Of a stretch of DNA of 64,000 nucleotides, positions 8,098-24,133 are shown in pieces. Positions within the stretch are counted from its first letter, which is position 1. Each line of letters starts with the position of its first letter. The DNA is from Clostridiales bacterium (GTDB lineage: Bacteria > Bacillota > Clostridia > Oscillospirales > Oscillospiraceae). The notes under the pieces were generated by a model. It worked only from the letters and a program-made list of their open reading frames with translations. It was not told the origin of the DNA and did no database searches. The stretch spans positions 40,094 through 104,093 of the forward strand of contig SFHJ01000004.1 in the NCBI GenBank assembly GCA_004555655.1, in the 5' to 3' direction. The position numbers and the translations under genes were made by a program.

Positions 8098-8625
8098 ATG
8101 CTATTGCAGCTTCACGTGGTTAATGCGGCTGACAAAAGAGGGCTGATGGACATATACGCTGAAAGCAATCTGGAAAACACAGACTATTTTTACCCGGAGC
8201 TGACGGACAAGGAAGCGGCCGTTCGTCTGGTCGAGCGGGATTATCTGAACTACCTCGAGACGGAATTTCTTGCAGCGGACGGCAATCTGCTGCTCGTGTG
8301 GGAAAAACAGGGGATATGGACCAGCGCGCTGCGGCTGCATTGCGTGCGCAGCAGACTCTACTACATCGAGGCACTGGAGACGCGCCCGGATTGCCGCTGC
8401 AGGGGCTGCGGCTCGGCGCTTCTGCGCGGGACGGTTGAACTTCTGAAAAAGTCCGGCCCGTTCCGACTGTGTGACAACGTGGACAAGCAGAACGAAGCTT
8501 CGCTGGCCACGCATAAGGCGTGCGGCTTTGCGGTCGTATCGGAGAATGGGTACGACTATCTGCGCGAGGAGACAGACGGCGGCAGTTACGGTATGGAATT
8601 TGCATACAATCCGGCATGCGGCTGA
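8098..8625 (+). CDS. GNAT-family N-acetyltransferase
   Basis: A 175-aa protein with a C-terminal GNAT fold. YYIEALETRPDCRCRGCGSALLR corresponds to the beta4 strand plus the acetyl-CoA pyrophosphate loop (Arg-x-x-Gly-x-Gly-Ser/Ala variant), and NEASLATHKACGF is the typical beta5/alpha4 signature. Substrate is unknown. The RBS AAAAGGGGGATA precedes the ATG. It is transcribed from its own promoter and is unrelated by function to its neighbours. Confidence 0.85.
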   Translation: MLLQLHVVNAADKRGLMDIYAESNLENTDYFYPELTDKEAAVRLVERDYLNYLETEFLAADGNLLLVWEKQGIWTSALRLHCVRSRLYYIEALETRPDCRCRGCGSALLRGTVELLKKSGPFRLCDNVDKQNEASLATHKACGFAVVSENGYDYLREETDGGSYGMEFAYNPACG

Positions 8626-8704
8626 AATATAACCCCTGTGGGGGCTTCCGCCTTTGCGTTTCTGCCGGTATAATGGGGGCATCAAATCCACGGAGGAAAG
8701 AAAA

Positions 8705-9244
8705 ATGAAAATGTCCCCTGTCAAAAAAATCGTGCTGACGGCGCTGTTTACTGCGCTGTGCGTGGTGCTGCCCATGGCGTTCCACTCCATTCCGAATGCC
8801 GGCAGCATTTTCCTGCCGATGCACATTCCCGTGCTGCTGTGCGGCCTGGTGTGCGGCTGGGCCTATGGCGGCCTGTGCGGGCTTGTCGGGCCTCTGCTTT
8901 CGAGCGTGCTGACCAGTATGCCGCCAGCGGCTGTACTGCCGGGCATGATGGTCGAGTGCTGCGTGTACGGCCTTGTCACGGGGCTGATGCTGCGATATGT
9001 ACGCACGGGCAAGACGACGCTTGATTTGTATCTGAGCCTTGTTGCTGCGATGCTGCTTGGCCGCGTGCTGTCGGGCATTGCCAAGGCGCTTATCTTTACG
9101 CCCGGCCTGTCGCTCGCCGCGTGGGCTGCCGGCGCATTTGTAACGGCGCTGCCCGGCATCGCCATTCAGCTTGTGCTGATTCCGGCGCTTGTGCTGGCGC
9201 TGACGAAGGCAAGGTTGCTGCCGCCGCGTTACGAGAAGGTGTGA
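8705..9244 (+). CDS. ECF-transporter-type substrate-binding (S) membrane component
   Basis: A 179-aa, six-helix hydrophobic protein. The N-terminus KKIVLTALFTALCVVLPMAFH matches the start of many ECF S components, with the characteristic LTALFxALxxVL first helix. A vitamin specificity cannot be assigned. The start at 8705 follows CGGAGGAAAGAAAA and is chosen over an upstream in-frame codon with no RBS. No energising EcfA/A'/T genes are in the window, so it would use a shared module. A methyltransferase gene follows after 3 bp, suggesting a linked function. Confidence 0.8.
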   Translation: MKMSPVKKIVLTALFTALCVVLPMAFHSIPNAGSIFLPMHIPVLLCGLVCGWAYGGLCGLVGPLLSSVLTSMPPAAVLPGMMVECCVYGLVTGLMLRYVRTGKTTLDLYLSLVAAMLLGRVLSGIAKALIFTPGLSLAAWAAGAFVTALPGIAIQLVLIPALVLALTKARLLPPRYEKV

Positions 9245-9247
9245 AGA

Positions 9248-9835
9248 ATGGACAAACAGAGCATCGCTGCCTATTTTGACAGCCTTGCGCCAAACTGGGA
9301 CGCAGGACTTGTGCGAAATGAACCTGTGATCGACACGATCCTCACAGGAGCGGGCGTGAGAGAGGGAACGGACGTACTGGACGTGGCGTGCGGCACGGGC
9401 GTTTTGATTGCAGACTATCTCGCGCGCGGTGCGCGCTCGGTTACGGCCATCGACATTTCGCCCGGAATGGCGGAAATTGCGCGGAAAAAATTTCCGCAAA
9501 AAGCCGTGACGGTGCTGTGCGGCGATGTGGAGACGGCGGAATTCGGGCAGAAATTCGACTGCGTGATGGTCTACAACGCCTTTCCGCATTTTGCAGACCC
9601 TGCGCGGCTCATCGGTACGCTGGCGGGGCTGTTGAAGCCCGGCGGCACGCTCACCGTGGCGCACGGCATGTCCCGCGCGGCCATCGACCGTCATCATTCC
9701 GGCCAGGCCAGCGCGTATAGCCGCGGGCTTATGGACGCGGACACGCTGGCGGCGCTCTTTGCGCGGCATCTGGTTGTGACGGTAAAGATCTCCGACGAGC
9801 GCATGTATCAGGTCACGGGCAGGAAGTTGGCATAA
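9248..9835 (+). CDS. Class I SAM-dependent methyltransferase
   Basis: A 195-aa protein with a Rossmann methyltransferase fold. Motif I VLDVACGTGVL binds SAM, AIDIS is motif II, and LLKPGGTLTVAH is the post-core strand. The N-terminus (IAAYFDSLAPNWDA) resembles UbiE/Coq5-like and small-molecule methyltransferases. It follows the ECF S component by 3 bp and shares its transcript. The acceptor is unknown and may relate to the imported compound. Confidence 0.88.
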   Translation: MDKQSIAAYFDSLAPNWDAGLVRNEPVIDTILTGAGVREGTDVLDVACGTGVLIADYLARGARSVTAIDISPGMAEIARKKFPQKAVTVLCGDVETAEFGQKFDCVMVYNAFPHFADPARLIGTLAGLLKPGGTLTVAHGMSRAAIDRHHSGQASAYSRGLMDADTLAALFARHLVVTVKISDERMYQVTGRKLA

Positions 9836-9961
9836 TCAAAGCCTGCCTGCGGCGGCATCATCCGGGCCGACAGCGCTGATCCCGATCAGCCGGTCAGCAT
9901 TGGCATACAGACGATACCGGATTCGATGTGTGCGCCTTGTTGCGCAGAAAACCGACATAGA

Positions 9962-9999
9962 GAAAACAGCCCCGGCATGCGTTGCCGGGGCTGTTTTTA
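9962..9999 (+). terminator. Bidirectional-looking terminator
   Basis: AAAACAGCCCCGGCA / TGCCGGGGCTGTTTT forms a long perfect stem with A-rich and T-rich flanks. It would end the S-component/methyltransferase transcript and insulate rpoB. Confidence 0.85.
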
Positions 10000-10025
10000 T
10001 GCAGCGGGCGGAAAAAACAAAAAAG

Positions 10026-10049
10026 CCGTTTCCAGTTTGTTGGAAACGG
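10026..10049 (+). terminator. Second hairpin upstream of rpoB
   Basis: CCGTTTCCA / TGGAAACGG with a 6-nt loop, flanked by A-runs. On the minus strand it has a T-tract. It may be a backup terminator, but its direction is unclear. Confidence 0.5.
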
Positions 10050-10078
10050 AAAAAATATGAAAACGGAGAGAAAAACGA

Positions 10079-10107
10079 TTGACAAGCGAAACTGCATCTG
10101 ATAAAAT
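10079..10107 (+). promoter_or_regulatory. Sigma-A promoter of rpoBC
   Basis: A perfect TTGACA (10079-10084), a 17-nt spacer and TAAAAT (10102-10107). It implies a 5' leader of about 155 nt before rpoB. No aptamer was recognised in that leader. Confidence 0.82.
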
Positions 10108-10269
10108 AATAGTCCATAATGCGCAGGTTTCGGCTTTCCCGATCTCCACCACTGTAACTACAGTATACCACCGCGCGGGCCGGGATGCAAGCATTATGTT
10201 TAAAGTTTTAAACAACGCAACCTGGCGTATCAAGACACAGAACCAGAAGAAAGGCTGTGATGAATCTCA

Positions 10270-13968
<3,699 letters not shown>

Positions 13969-13983
13969 GGAGGTGGCAATACA

Positions 13984-17907
<3,924 letters not shown>

Positions 17908-17913
17908 GAAAAG

Positions 17914-17947
17914 AACTCCCCTGCGGCGCGCCGCAGGGGAGTTTTTT
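17914..17947 (+). terminator. Terminator of rpoBC
   Basis: AACTCCCCTGCGG / CCGCAGGGGAGTT stem with a short loop and a TTTTTT tract, starting 7 nt after the rpoC stop. Confidence 0.93.
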
Positions 17948-17964
17948 GCTTATCTTTTTTGCAA

Positions 17965-18642
17965 TTACTGCGCGATATTCTGACCGCGCTCCCATTTCAG
18001 ATAGATCATTTTTGACCCGGCAATGCAGACTACCGTCCAGAGCAGAAGCACGGCGATCATGGCTGCAGAAATCGCCATGCCGCCCAGAAAGCACGACAGA
18101 ACAACGAGCAAAAGCCCGGCTGCAATGCCGGTGTAGCCGCCGAAGCGCTGGCAGCGCTGCCAGACGACGTCATTTTTGCTGCTCCATGTTGTGCGCAGGC
18201 CGAACACGGCGTTGCGCGTGGCCTTGGGCATGATGTTCCCCGTGACGACGAGAATCAGACCCAGTGCAATGGCTGTGAACTTTGTTATGTCAACTTCTGC
18301 TGCCTGACCTGCAGAAAGGCGGATCGATTTGAGCATCAGAACGGTGAACAGCACGTCGAACCAGGAGCACATCACAATGGTACAGATGAGCAGCGGCCGT
18401 TCAGAGCCGGCGTTCTTTTTGCCCATATACCGCGCAAGCACCAGAAACAGCGCGCCGTAGAGCGCCGTGGAGCAGGGGAAGAGCAGGTTTTCATATTTGC
18501 TGCCGATGCGGTCGGCCTCGCCTGTGGCATTGTAATGCATCGGCACGCGTGCAGGCATGAACGCGAGCAGGATTGCTGTGATGACAAAGCCAAGAAGAAT
18601 GAGCGCAAACGTCAAGCGATAGAGCGGTTTTGTTGATTTCAT
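17965..18642 (-). CDS. sdpI: SdpI-family membrane protein (DUF1648 + SdpI domains)
   Basis: A 225-aa protein with about six transmembrane segments. The N-terminal DUF1648 signature (LAFMPARVPMHYNATGEAD) is followed by the SdpI motif region (MPKATRNAVFGLRTTWSSKN). In Bacillus SdpI gives immunity to the SdpC toxin and senses it for the ArsR-type repressor SdpR. The start overlaps the preceding regulator stop by 4 bp (ATGA), so translation is coupled. No sdpC-like toxin gene is nearby, so a general envelope-stress role is also possible. Confidence 0.88.
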   Translation of the reverse strand: MKSTKPLYRLTFALILLGFVITAILLAFMPARVPMHYNATGEADRIGSKYENLLFPCSTALYGALFLVLARYMGKKNAGSERPLLICTIVMCSWFDVLFTVLMLKSIRLSAGQAAEVDITKFTAIALGLILVVTGNIMPKATRNAVFGLRTTWSSKNDVVWQRCQRFGGYTGIAAGLLLVVLSCFLGGMAISAAMIAVLLLWTVVCIAGSKMIYLKWERGQNIAQ

Positions 18643-18908
18643 GGCGTATCTCCTTTCAGTTCCAGCAGCCAGGTGAGCAGCTCCTCGAGCACGCTGGCGT
18701 TCAGCTCATAGATGATGCAGGTTCCTTCGCGGCGGATGCGGACAAGACCGGCATCCTTCAGGACGGACAGATGCTTTGACACGGCAGCTGCGGAAATGGT
18801 GAAGCGCGACGAGAGCTGGCCCGCTGTCTGCGGCCCGGATTTGAGGATGGTTACGATCTCGCGGCGCGTGGGGTCTGAAAGCGCGCGGAGCGTCTGCTGC
18901 AGCGGCAT
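18639..18908 (-). CDS. sdpR: ArsR/SdpR-family winged-helix repressor
   Basis: An 89-aa ArsR-fold protein: LRALSDPTRREIVTILKSG is the family N-terminal signature and TISAAAVSKHLSVLKDAGLV is the recognition helix. No metal-binding CxC motif is present, in agreement with SdpR-type autorepressors. It heads a two-gene operon with sdpI. A 28-bp perfect palindrome lies between its promoter -10 box and the RBS, so autorepression is likely. Confidence 0.9.
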   Translation of the reverse strand: MPLQQTLRALSDPTRREIVTILKSGPQTAGQLSSRFTISAAAVSKHLSVLKDAGLVRIRREGTCIIYELNASVLEELLTWLLELKGDTP

Positions 18909-18923
18909 GGGATTCCTCCGTCT

Positions 18924-18951
18924 ATATATTTAACCAAATGGTTAAATATAT
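18924..18951. promoter_or_regulatory. 28-bp palindromic operator of sdpRI
   Basis: Two perfect 13-bp arms (ATATATTTAACCA and its complement) are separated by AA. The site overlaps the start of transcription and touches the -10 box, as expected for an ArsR-type repressor. Confidence 0.8.
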
Positions 18952-18978
18952 GGTAGCACGGGGTATACAGAAAGTCAA
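18950..18978 (-). promoter_or_regulatory. Sigma-A promoter of sdpRI
   Basis: On the minus strand TTGACT (18973-18978), a 17-nt spacer and TACCAT (18950-18955). Confidence 0.75.
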
Positions 18979-19100
18979 GTGAAGCTGATTGCAGCGGCGC
19001 CTGCCGCGATGGAAGGATTTGTTCAAAATGCCGAAACGGAAAAAGACCTGAAAAATCAGTGCTTTTTGAAAAAAATTCGAAATTTGAACGACAATTTCTG

Positions 19101-19129
19101 TTGACGAATTTCGTTTATTCTGCTATAAT
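19101..19129 (+). promoter_or_regulatory. Sigma-A promoter of the str operon
   Basis: TTGACG (19101-19106), a 17-nt spacer and a perfect TATAAT (19124-19129), about 50 bp before the first gene. Confidence 0.88.
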
Positions 19130-19178
19130 TCATGATTGTGCGGGTCTGCGCGAAAAAGCGGCCCGGAGGTATCAGAAT

Positions 19179-19421
19179 ATGCTGGAGAAACTCAAAACGG
19201 AAAAGAAGGTCGTAGGCATGAAGCAGCTGCGCCGGGCGTTAAACGAGCATCGCGCGCTGGCGGTCTTTCTTGCTGACGACGCCGACCCGGCGCTCACCGG
19301 GCCCATCGAGACGCGCTGCGCCGAAGAGGGCGTGCCGGTCGAGCATGTGCCCACGATGCTTGAGCTTGGCCGGGCGTGCCAGATCTCCGTTTGCGCAGCA
19401 GCGGCCGCGCTTGTGCGGTAG
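19179..19421 (+). CDS. L7Ae-like RNA-binding ribosomal protein (YbxF type)
   Basis: An 80-aa protein of the L7Ae/L30e/Gadd45 fold (KKVVGMKQLRRALNEHRALAVFLADDADP), which binds kink-turn RNA in its Bacillus relatives. The ATG at 19179 follows GGCCCGGAGGTATCAG; upstream in-frame codons lie in the promoter. The position between rpoC and rpsL is the standard Firmicute location for ybxF/rplGB, which supports the assignment. Confidence 0.85.
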   Translation: MLEKLKTEKKVVGMKQLRRALNEHRALAVFLADDADPALTGPIETRCAEEGVPVEHVPTMLELGRACQISVCAAAAALVR

Positions 19422-19515
19422 CGCCCCATTTTTTGGTCCCAACGGAATATCTTATGGTATTTCGGGATAATATAAAAGCTGTTATACAGCAAAAACTTGA
19501 GGAAGGAGGAACCAT

Positions 19516-19941
19516 ATGCCTACTTTTAATCAGCTGGTTCGCAAGGGAAGAGAGCAGACGACCTACAAGTCCACCGCTCCGGCTCTGCAGAAGGGCGTCA
19601 ACACGCTGAAGAATCGCCCCACCGACCTGTCTTCTCCGCAGAAGAGAGGTGTCTGCACCGCAGTGCGTACCACCACCCCGAAGAAGCCGAACTCCGCGCT
19701 TCGTAAGATCGCCCGTGTGCGTCTGACGAACGGTTTCGAAGTTTCCGCTTATATCCCCGGTGTTGGCCACAACCTGCAGGAGCACTCCGTCGTTCTGATC
19801 CGCGGCGGCCGTGTCAAGGACCTGCCTGGCGTTCGTTACCACATCATTCGCGGTACGCTCGATACCCAGGGTGTTCAGGGTCGTATGCAGGCTCGCTCGA
19901 AGTACGGCGCAAAGCGTCCGAAGGCCGGCAAGAAGAAGTAA
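19516..19941 (+). CDS. rpsL: 30S ribosomal protein S12
   Basis: A 141-aa S12 with the expected PTFNQLVRKGR start and the decoding-centre loop TTPKKPNSALRKIARVRLTNG. The lysines linked to streptomycin resistance (in PKKPNS and GGRVKDLPG) are the wild-type residues. An AGGAAGGAGGAACCAT RBS precedes it. Second gene of the str operon. Confidence 0.98.
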   Translation: MPTFNQLVRKGREQTTYKSTAPALQKGVNTLKNRPTDLSSPQKRGVCTAVRTTTPKKPNSALRKIARVRLTNGFEVSAYIPGVGHNLQEHSVVLIRGGRVKDLPGVRYHIIRGTLDTQGVQGRMQARSKYGAKRPKAGKKK

Positions 19942-19973
19942 TTCTTCAAAGCATCATTGCAATTCTGCCTTGT

Positions 19974-20002
19974 GCAAGGCAACGCCTTGCCGAGAGTTTT
20001 TT
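19974..20002 (+). promoter_or_regulatory. Hairpin plus T-tract in the rpsL-rpsG spacer (possible attenuator or S7 site)
   Basis: GCAAGGC-AAC-GCCTTGC is a perfect 7-bp stem, and TTTTTT begins 7 nt beyond it. It sits in an unusually long 154-bp spacer between rpsL and rpsG, the place where S7 binds for autogenous control in E. coli. The function here is inferred. Confidence 0.45.
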
Positions 20003-20095
20003 ATAGATATAAGAACCTCTTGGCAGGCACCCACGGAAGGGAAAACCCTTTCGAAGTACCTATGAAATCATTTTTTTATGAAGGAGGGAAGCACA

Positions 20096-20566
20096 GTGCC
20101 CAGAAGAGGTAATGTCCCCAAGAGAGAAATTCTCCCGGATCCGATCTACGGTTCGATTCTGGTGACCAAGCTCGTCAACAGCATCATGCTTGACGGCAAG
20201 AAGGGCGTCGCGCAGAAGGTTGTCTACGGCGCGTTCCAGATCGTCGAAGAGAAGACCGGCAAATCTGGTCTTGAGGCTTTCCAGCAGGCGATGGAGAACA
20301 TCATGCCCGCAGTGGAAGTCAAGACCCGCCGCGTGGGCGGCGCTAACTATCAGGTTCCGATCGAGGTCAGACCTGAAAGACGCCAGACCCTTGGCCTGCG
20401 CTGGCTGACGAACTACAGCCGCGCCAGAAGTGAAAAAACCATGAAGGAGCGCCTGGCAGGCGAGATTATGGACGCCTGCAACAACACCGGCGCTGCCGTG
20501 AAGAAGCGCGAAGATACCCACAAGATGGCAGAAGCCAACAAGGCTTTCTCGCACTTCCGTTGGTAA
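20096..20566 (+). CDS. rpsG: 30S ribosomal protein S7
   Basis: A 156-aa S7, the standard length, starting at GTG (20096) after a GAAGGAGGGAAGCACA RBS. The upstream in-frame ATG at 20078 overlaps the RBS and is rejected. PRRGNVPKREILPDPIYGS is the conserved N-terminus, and ARSEKTMKERLAGEIMDACN lies in the 16S-binding C-terminal helices. It nucleates 30S head assembly. Confidence 0.97.
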   Translation: MPRRGNVPKREILPDPIYGSILVTKLVNSIMLDGKKGVAQKVVYGAFQIVEEKTGKSGLEAFQQAMENIMPAVEVKTRRVGGANYQVPIEVRPERRQTLGLRWLTNYSRARSEKTMKERLAGEIMDACNNTGAAVKKREDTHKMAEANKAFSHFRW

Positions 20567-20584
20567 GAGCAAAAGGAGACCAGC

Positions 20585-22663
20585 ATGCCAAGACAATATT
20601 CACTTGAGAATACGAGAAATATTGGCATCATGGCTCACATCGATGCAGGCAAGACCACGACAACCGAGCGTATCTTGTTCTACACCGGTGTCAACTACAG
20701 GCTTGGTGAGACCCATGAGGGTACTGCTACGATGGACTGGATGGCGCAGGAGCAGGAGCGTGGTATTACGATCACGTCCGCTGCTACCACCTGTTTCTGG
20801 AAGGGAACTCGTATCAATATCATCGACACGCCGGGTCACGTCGACTTCACCGTTGAGGTTGAGCGCTCGCTGCGCGTGCTCGACGGTTCGGTGACGGTGC
20901 TCTGCGCCAAAGGCGGCGTTGAGCCGCAGACCGAGACTGTATGGAGACAGGCTGACAAGTATCATGTCCCGCGTCTTGTCTATGTCAACAAGATGGACAT
21001 GATGGGTGCCGATTTCTTCAATGTCCTGAAGATGATGGACGAACGCCTCAAGTGTAACGCAGTTCCCGTCCAGCTGCCGATCGGCTCGGAAGAAAACTTC
21101 CGGGGTGTCATTGATTTGATCAAGATGAAGGCGTTTGTCTTCTATGACGATCTGGGCAAGGATATGCGCGAGGAAGAGATTCCCGCGGATCTGGCCGATC
21201 TGGCCGCGCAGTACCGCGACCACATGCTTGAGCAGATTTCCGACCAGGACGAAGAAGTCATGATGCTCTATCTCGAAGGGGAGGACATCCCCGAAAAGAT
21301 GATTAAGACGGCGCTGCGCAAGGCGACGATCTCAAACAAGGTCGTGCCTGTCGTATGCGGCTCGTCCTACAAGAACAAGGGCGTTCAGGAGCTGCTTGAC
21401 GCGATTGTCGAGTATATGCCGTCACCTTTGGACAAAAAAGCGATCACCGGCGTCAATCCCAAGACGGACGAGGAAGAGACCCGTCAGGCGGATGACAACG
21501 CGCCGTTTGCTGCGCTGGCGTTCAAGATCGCGACCGACCCGTATGTCGGTAAACTGGCGTTCTTCCGTGTATACTCCGGTATGCTGGAGTCCGGCAAGAC
21601 CGTCATCAACTCCAATAAGAACACTCGCGAACGTATGGGCCGCATCCTTCAGATGCACGCCAATCACCGTGAGGATCTGCAGTGCGTCTACTCCGGCGAT
21701 ATCGCCGCAGCAGTCGGCCTGAAGAACACCACGACGGGCGACACGCTGTGCGATGCCGATCATCCCATCGTTCTCGAGTCCATGGAATTCCCAGAGCCTG
21801 TCATTCGTGTGGCCATCGAGCCAAAGACAAAGGCGGGTCAGGAGAAGATGGGACTTGCTCTGGCGAAGCTCGCCGAGGAAGACCCCACGTTCAAGACCTA
21901 CACCGATGAGGAGACGGGCCAGACCATCATCGCCGGCATGGGCGAGCTCCATCTGGAGATCATCGTCGACCGTCTGCTGCGGGAGTTCAAGGTCGAGGCA
22001 AACGTCGGCGCGCCGCAGGTCGCCTACAAAGAGACCATCAAGAAGAAGGTCAATCAGGAGACCAAGTATGCGCGTCAGTCCGGCGGTAAGGGCCAGTACG
22101 GACACGTCAAGATCACCGTTGAGCCGAATGAGAGCGGCAAGGGCTTTGAGTTCATCAACGCCACCGTCGGCGGCTCCATTCCAAAAGAGTATATTCCTGC
22201 GGTCGAGCAGGGTATCCGCGGTGCGATGGAGGCTGGCGTGCTCGCCGGCTTCCCGGTTGTAGACGTCAAGGTCACGCTGTACGACGGTTCGTATCACGAG
22301 GTCGACTCGTCTGAAATGGCATTCAAGATCGCCGGTTCCATGGCGTTCAAAGAAGCCTGCGCCAAGGCGCAGCCCGTGGTGCTCGAGCCCATCATGAAGG
22401 TCTGCGTCATCGTACCGGATGAGTATATGGGCGACGTTATCGGCGATATCACCTCTCGCCGCGGCAACATTCAGGGCCTGTCGCAGCGCGGTGGCGCACA
22501 GCAGATCGACTGCTTTGTTCCGCTGTCCGAGATGTTCGGCTATATGACCAACCTCCGTTCGAGAACGCAGGGCCGCGGCCAGTTCACGATGGAGCCGAGT
22601 CATTATATCGAGCTCAACAAGGCTTTGACGGATGCCGTTTTGTCCAAGCGCAAAGGTTATTAA
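20585..22663 (+). CDS. fusA: Translation elongation factor G
   Basis: A 692-aa five-domain GTPase that drives translocation. The P-loop is AHIDAGKTTTTER, G3 is DTPGHVDF and G4 is NKMD, with the RGITI effector region. It is placed between rpsG and tuf as in typical str operons, with an AAAAGGAGACCAGC RBS. Confidence 0.98.
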   Translation: MPRQYSLENTRNIGIMAHIDAGKTTTTERILFYTGVNYRLGETHEGTATMDWMAQEQERGITITSAATTCFWKGTRINIIDTPGHVDFTVEVERSLRVLDGSVTVLCAKGGVEPQTETVWRQADKYHVPRLVYVNKMDMMGADFFNVLKMMDERLKCNAVPVQLPIGSEENFRGVIDLIKMKAFVFYDDLGKDMREEEIPADLADLAAQYRDHMLEQISDQDEEVMMLYLEGEDIPEKMIKTALRKATISNKVVPVVCGSSYKNKGVQELLDAIVEYMPSPLDKKAITGVNPKTDEEETRQADDNAPFAALAFKIATDPYVGKLAFFRVYSGMLESGKTVINSNKNTRERMGRILQMHANHREDLQCVYSGDIAAAVGLKNTTTGDTLCDADHPIVLESMEFPEPVIRVAIEPKTKAGQEKMGLALAKLAEEDPTFKTYTDEETGQTIIAGMGELHLEIIVDRLLREFKVEANVGAPQVAYKETIKKKVNQETKYARQSGGKGQYGHVKITVEPNESGKGFEFINATVGGSIPKEYIPAVEQGIRGAMEAGVLAGFPVVDVKVTLYDGSYHEVDSSEMAFKIAGSMAFKEACAKAQPVVLEPIMKVCVIVPDEYMGDVIGDITSRRGNIQGLSQRGGAQQIDCFVPLSEMFGYMTNLRSRTQGRGQFTMEPSHYIELNKALTDAVLSKRKGY

Positions 22664-22670
22664 ATTCCTC

Positions 22671-22699
22671 TTGTCAAAATGAGAATTCTCGTGTATGAT
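22671..22699 (+). promoter_or_regulatory. Internal promoter of tuf
   Basis: TTGTCA (22671-22676), a 17-nt spacer and TATGAT (22694-22699) in the fusA-tuf spacer. Extra tuf expression from such a promoter is common. A GAGAATTCTC palindrome lies in the spacer. Confidence 0.65.
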
Positions 22700-22755
22700 G
22701 AAGAGGCTGTGAGTTTCGTTTAAAAAAGATCGCTAATAATAAGGAGGACTTTTCA

Positions 22756-23961
22756 ATGGCTAAGCAAAAATTCATTAAGGATAAGCCCCATGTAAACATC
22801 GGCACCATCGGTCATATCGACCATGGCAAGACCACGCTGACCGCTGCTATCACCAAGTGGCTGGCTCTGCAGGGCAATGCCGAGTACACCGACTACTCTT
22901 CCATCGATAAGGCTCCGGAAGAGAGAGAACGTGGTATCACCATCAACACCGCACACGTTGAGTATCAGACCGCGAAGCGTCACTATGCTCACGTTGACTG
23001 CCCGGGCCACGCCGACTATATCAAGAACATGATCACCGGTGCTGCGCAGATGGACGGCGCGATCCTGGTTATCGCTGCTTCCGACGGCCCCATGGCGCAG
23101 ACCAAGGAGCACCTGCTGCTTGCCCGTCAGGTTAACGTTCCTTCCGTTCTCGTTTTCCTGAACAAGTGCGATCAGGTTGACGATGAAGAGCTGCTCGAGC
23201 TCGTTGAGATGGAAGTCCGCGAGACCCTCGACTTCTACGGCTTCCCCGGCGACGACACCCCCATCATCCGTGGCTCCGCTCTGAACGCCCTGGCTTCCGA
23301 TTCCACCGATCCCAACGCCCCCGAGTATGCCTGCATCAAGGAGCTCATGGACGCTGTTGATACCTGGATCCCCACTCCCGACCGTAAGGCCGATATGCCC
23401 TTCCTGATGCCCGTTGAGGACGTCTTCACCATCTCCGGCCGCGGCACCGTTGCTACCGGTCGTGTCGAGCGTGGCGTCATCAAGAAGAACGAGCCGGTCG
23501 AGATTGTTGGCCTGTCCGACGAGAAGAAGAGCACCGTCGTTACCGATATCGAGATGTTCCACAAGCTGATGGACTACGCTGAAGCCGGCGATAACATCGG
23601 CGCTCTGCTCCGCGGCGTTGACAAGAAGTCCATCGAAAGAGGTCAGGTTCTGGCAAAGCCCGGTTCCATCCATCCGCACACCAAGTTCACCGGTCAGGTC
23701 TACGTCCTGTCCAAGGAAGAAGGCGGCCGTCACACCCCGTTCTTCAACAACTATCGTCCGCAGTTCTACTTCCGTACCACCGACGTTACCGGCATCATCA
23801 CCCTGCCCGAAGGCGTTGAGATGTGCATGCCCGGCGATAACGTTGACATGAAGGTTGAGCTGATCACCCCGATCGCTATCGAAAAGGGTCTGCGTTTCGC
23901 TATCCGTGAAGGCGGCCGTACCGTTGGTTCCGGCGTTGTCATCGAGATCAACGAAGACTAA
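22756..23961 (+). CDS. tuf: Translation elongation factor Tu
   Basis: A 401-aa EF-Tu delivering aminoacyl-tRNA to the ribosome. GHIDHGKTT (P-loop), DCPGHADY (G3) and NKCD (G4) are intact, and the effector loop carries RERGITI. A TAAGGAGGACTTTTCA RBS precedes the ATG. Codon use is markedly C/T-ending, as expected for a very highly expressed gene. It is the last str-operon gene and is followed by a terminator; no rpsJ follows. Confidence 0.98.
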   Translation: MAKQKFIKDKPHVNIGTIGHIDHGKTTLTAAITKWLALQGNAEYTDYSSIDKAPEERERGITINTAHVEYQTAKRHYAHVDCPGHADYIKNMITGAAQMDGAILVIAASDGPMAQTKEHLLLARQVNVPSVLVFLNKCDQVDDEELLELVEMEVRETLDFYGFPGDDTPIIRGSALNALASDSTDPNAPEYACIKELMDAVDTWIPTPDRKADMPFLMPVEDVFTISGRGTVATGRVERGVIKKNEPVEIVGLSDEKKSTVVTDIEMFHKLMDYAEAGDNIGALLRGVDKKSIERGQVLAKPGSIHPHTKFTGQVYVLSKEEGGRHTPFFNNYRPQFYFRTTDVTGIITLPEGVEMCMPGDNVDMKVELITPIAIEKGLRFAIREGGRTVGSGVVIEINED

Positions 23962-23979
23962 TCCTTCATTGTAACAGCC

Positions 23980-24010
23980 AAAAAGAGGACGCTTCGGCGT
24001 CCTCTTTTTT
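23980..24010 (+). terminator. Terminator of the str operon
   Basis: AAAAAGAGGACGC-TTCG-GCGTCCTCTTTTTT, a strong stem with a stable TTCG loop and a T-tract. Confidence 0.95.
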
Positions 24011-24133
24011 ACTGCCTGTGCGGAAAACGCGTGATTTTACAGTGGAAAATGTCGCAGAAATGTTGTAGGATATAGAAAAAGCATACGGACCCCGTGCGCG
24101 GCCGCCGCATAGGATGGTGCAGGAGGTGCGGGT

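Larger units (their letters stand above)
9836..10078. other. Intergenic region before rpoB promoter
   Basis: No credible coding frame was found in the first ~125 bp. The rest contains two hairpins (annotated separately). Open frames across it on the minus strand have low-complexity translations and no RBS. Confidence 0.6.

Noticed and set aside
9836..10171. A 111-codon minus-strand frame upstream of rpoB
   Set aside because: It crosses two terminator hairpins and the rpoB promoter, and its translation has no family features.
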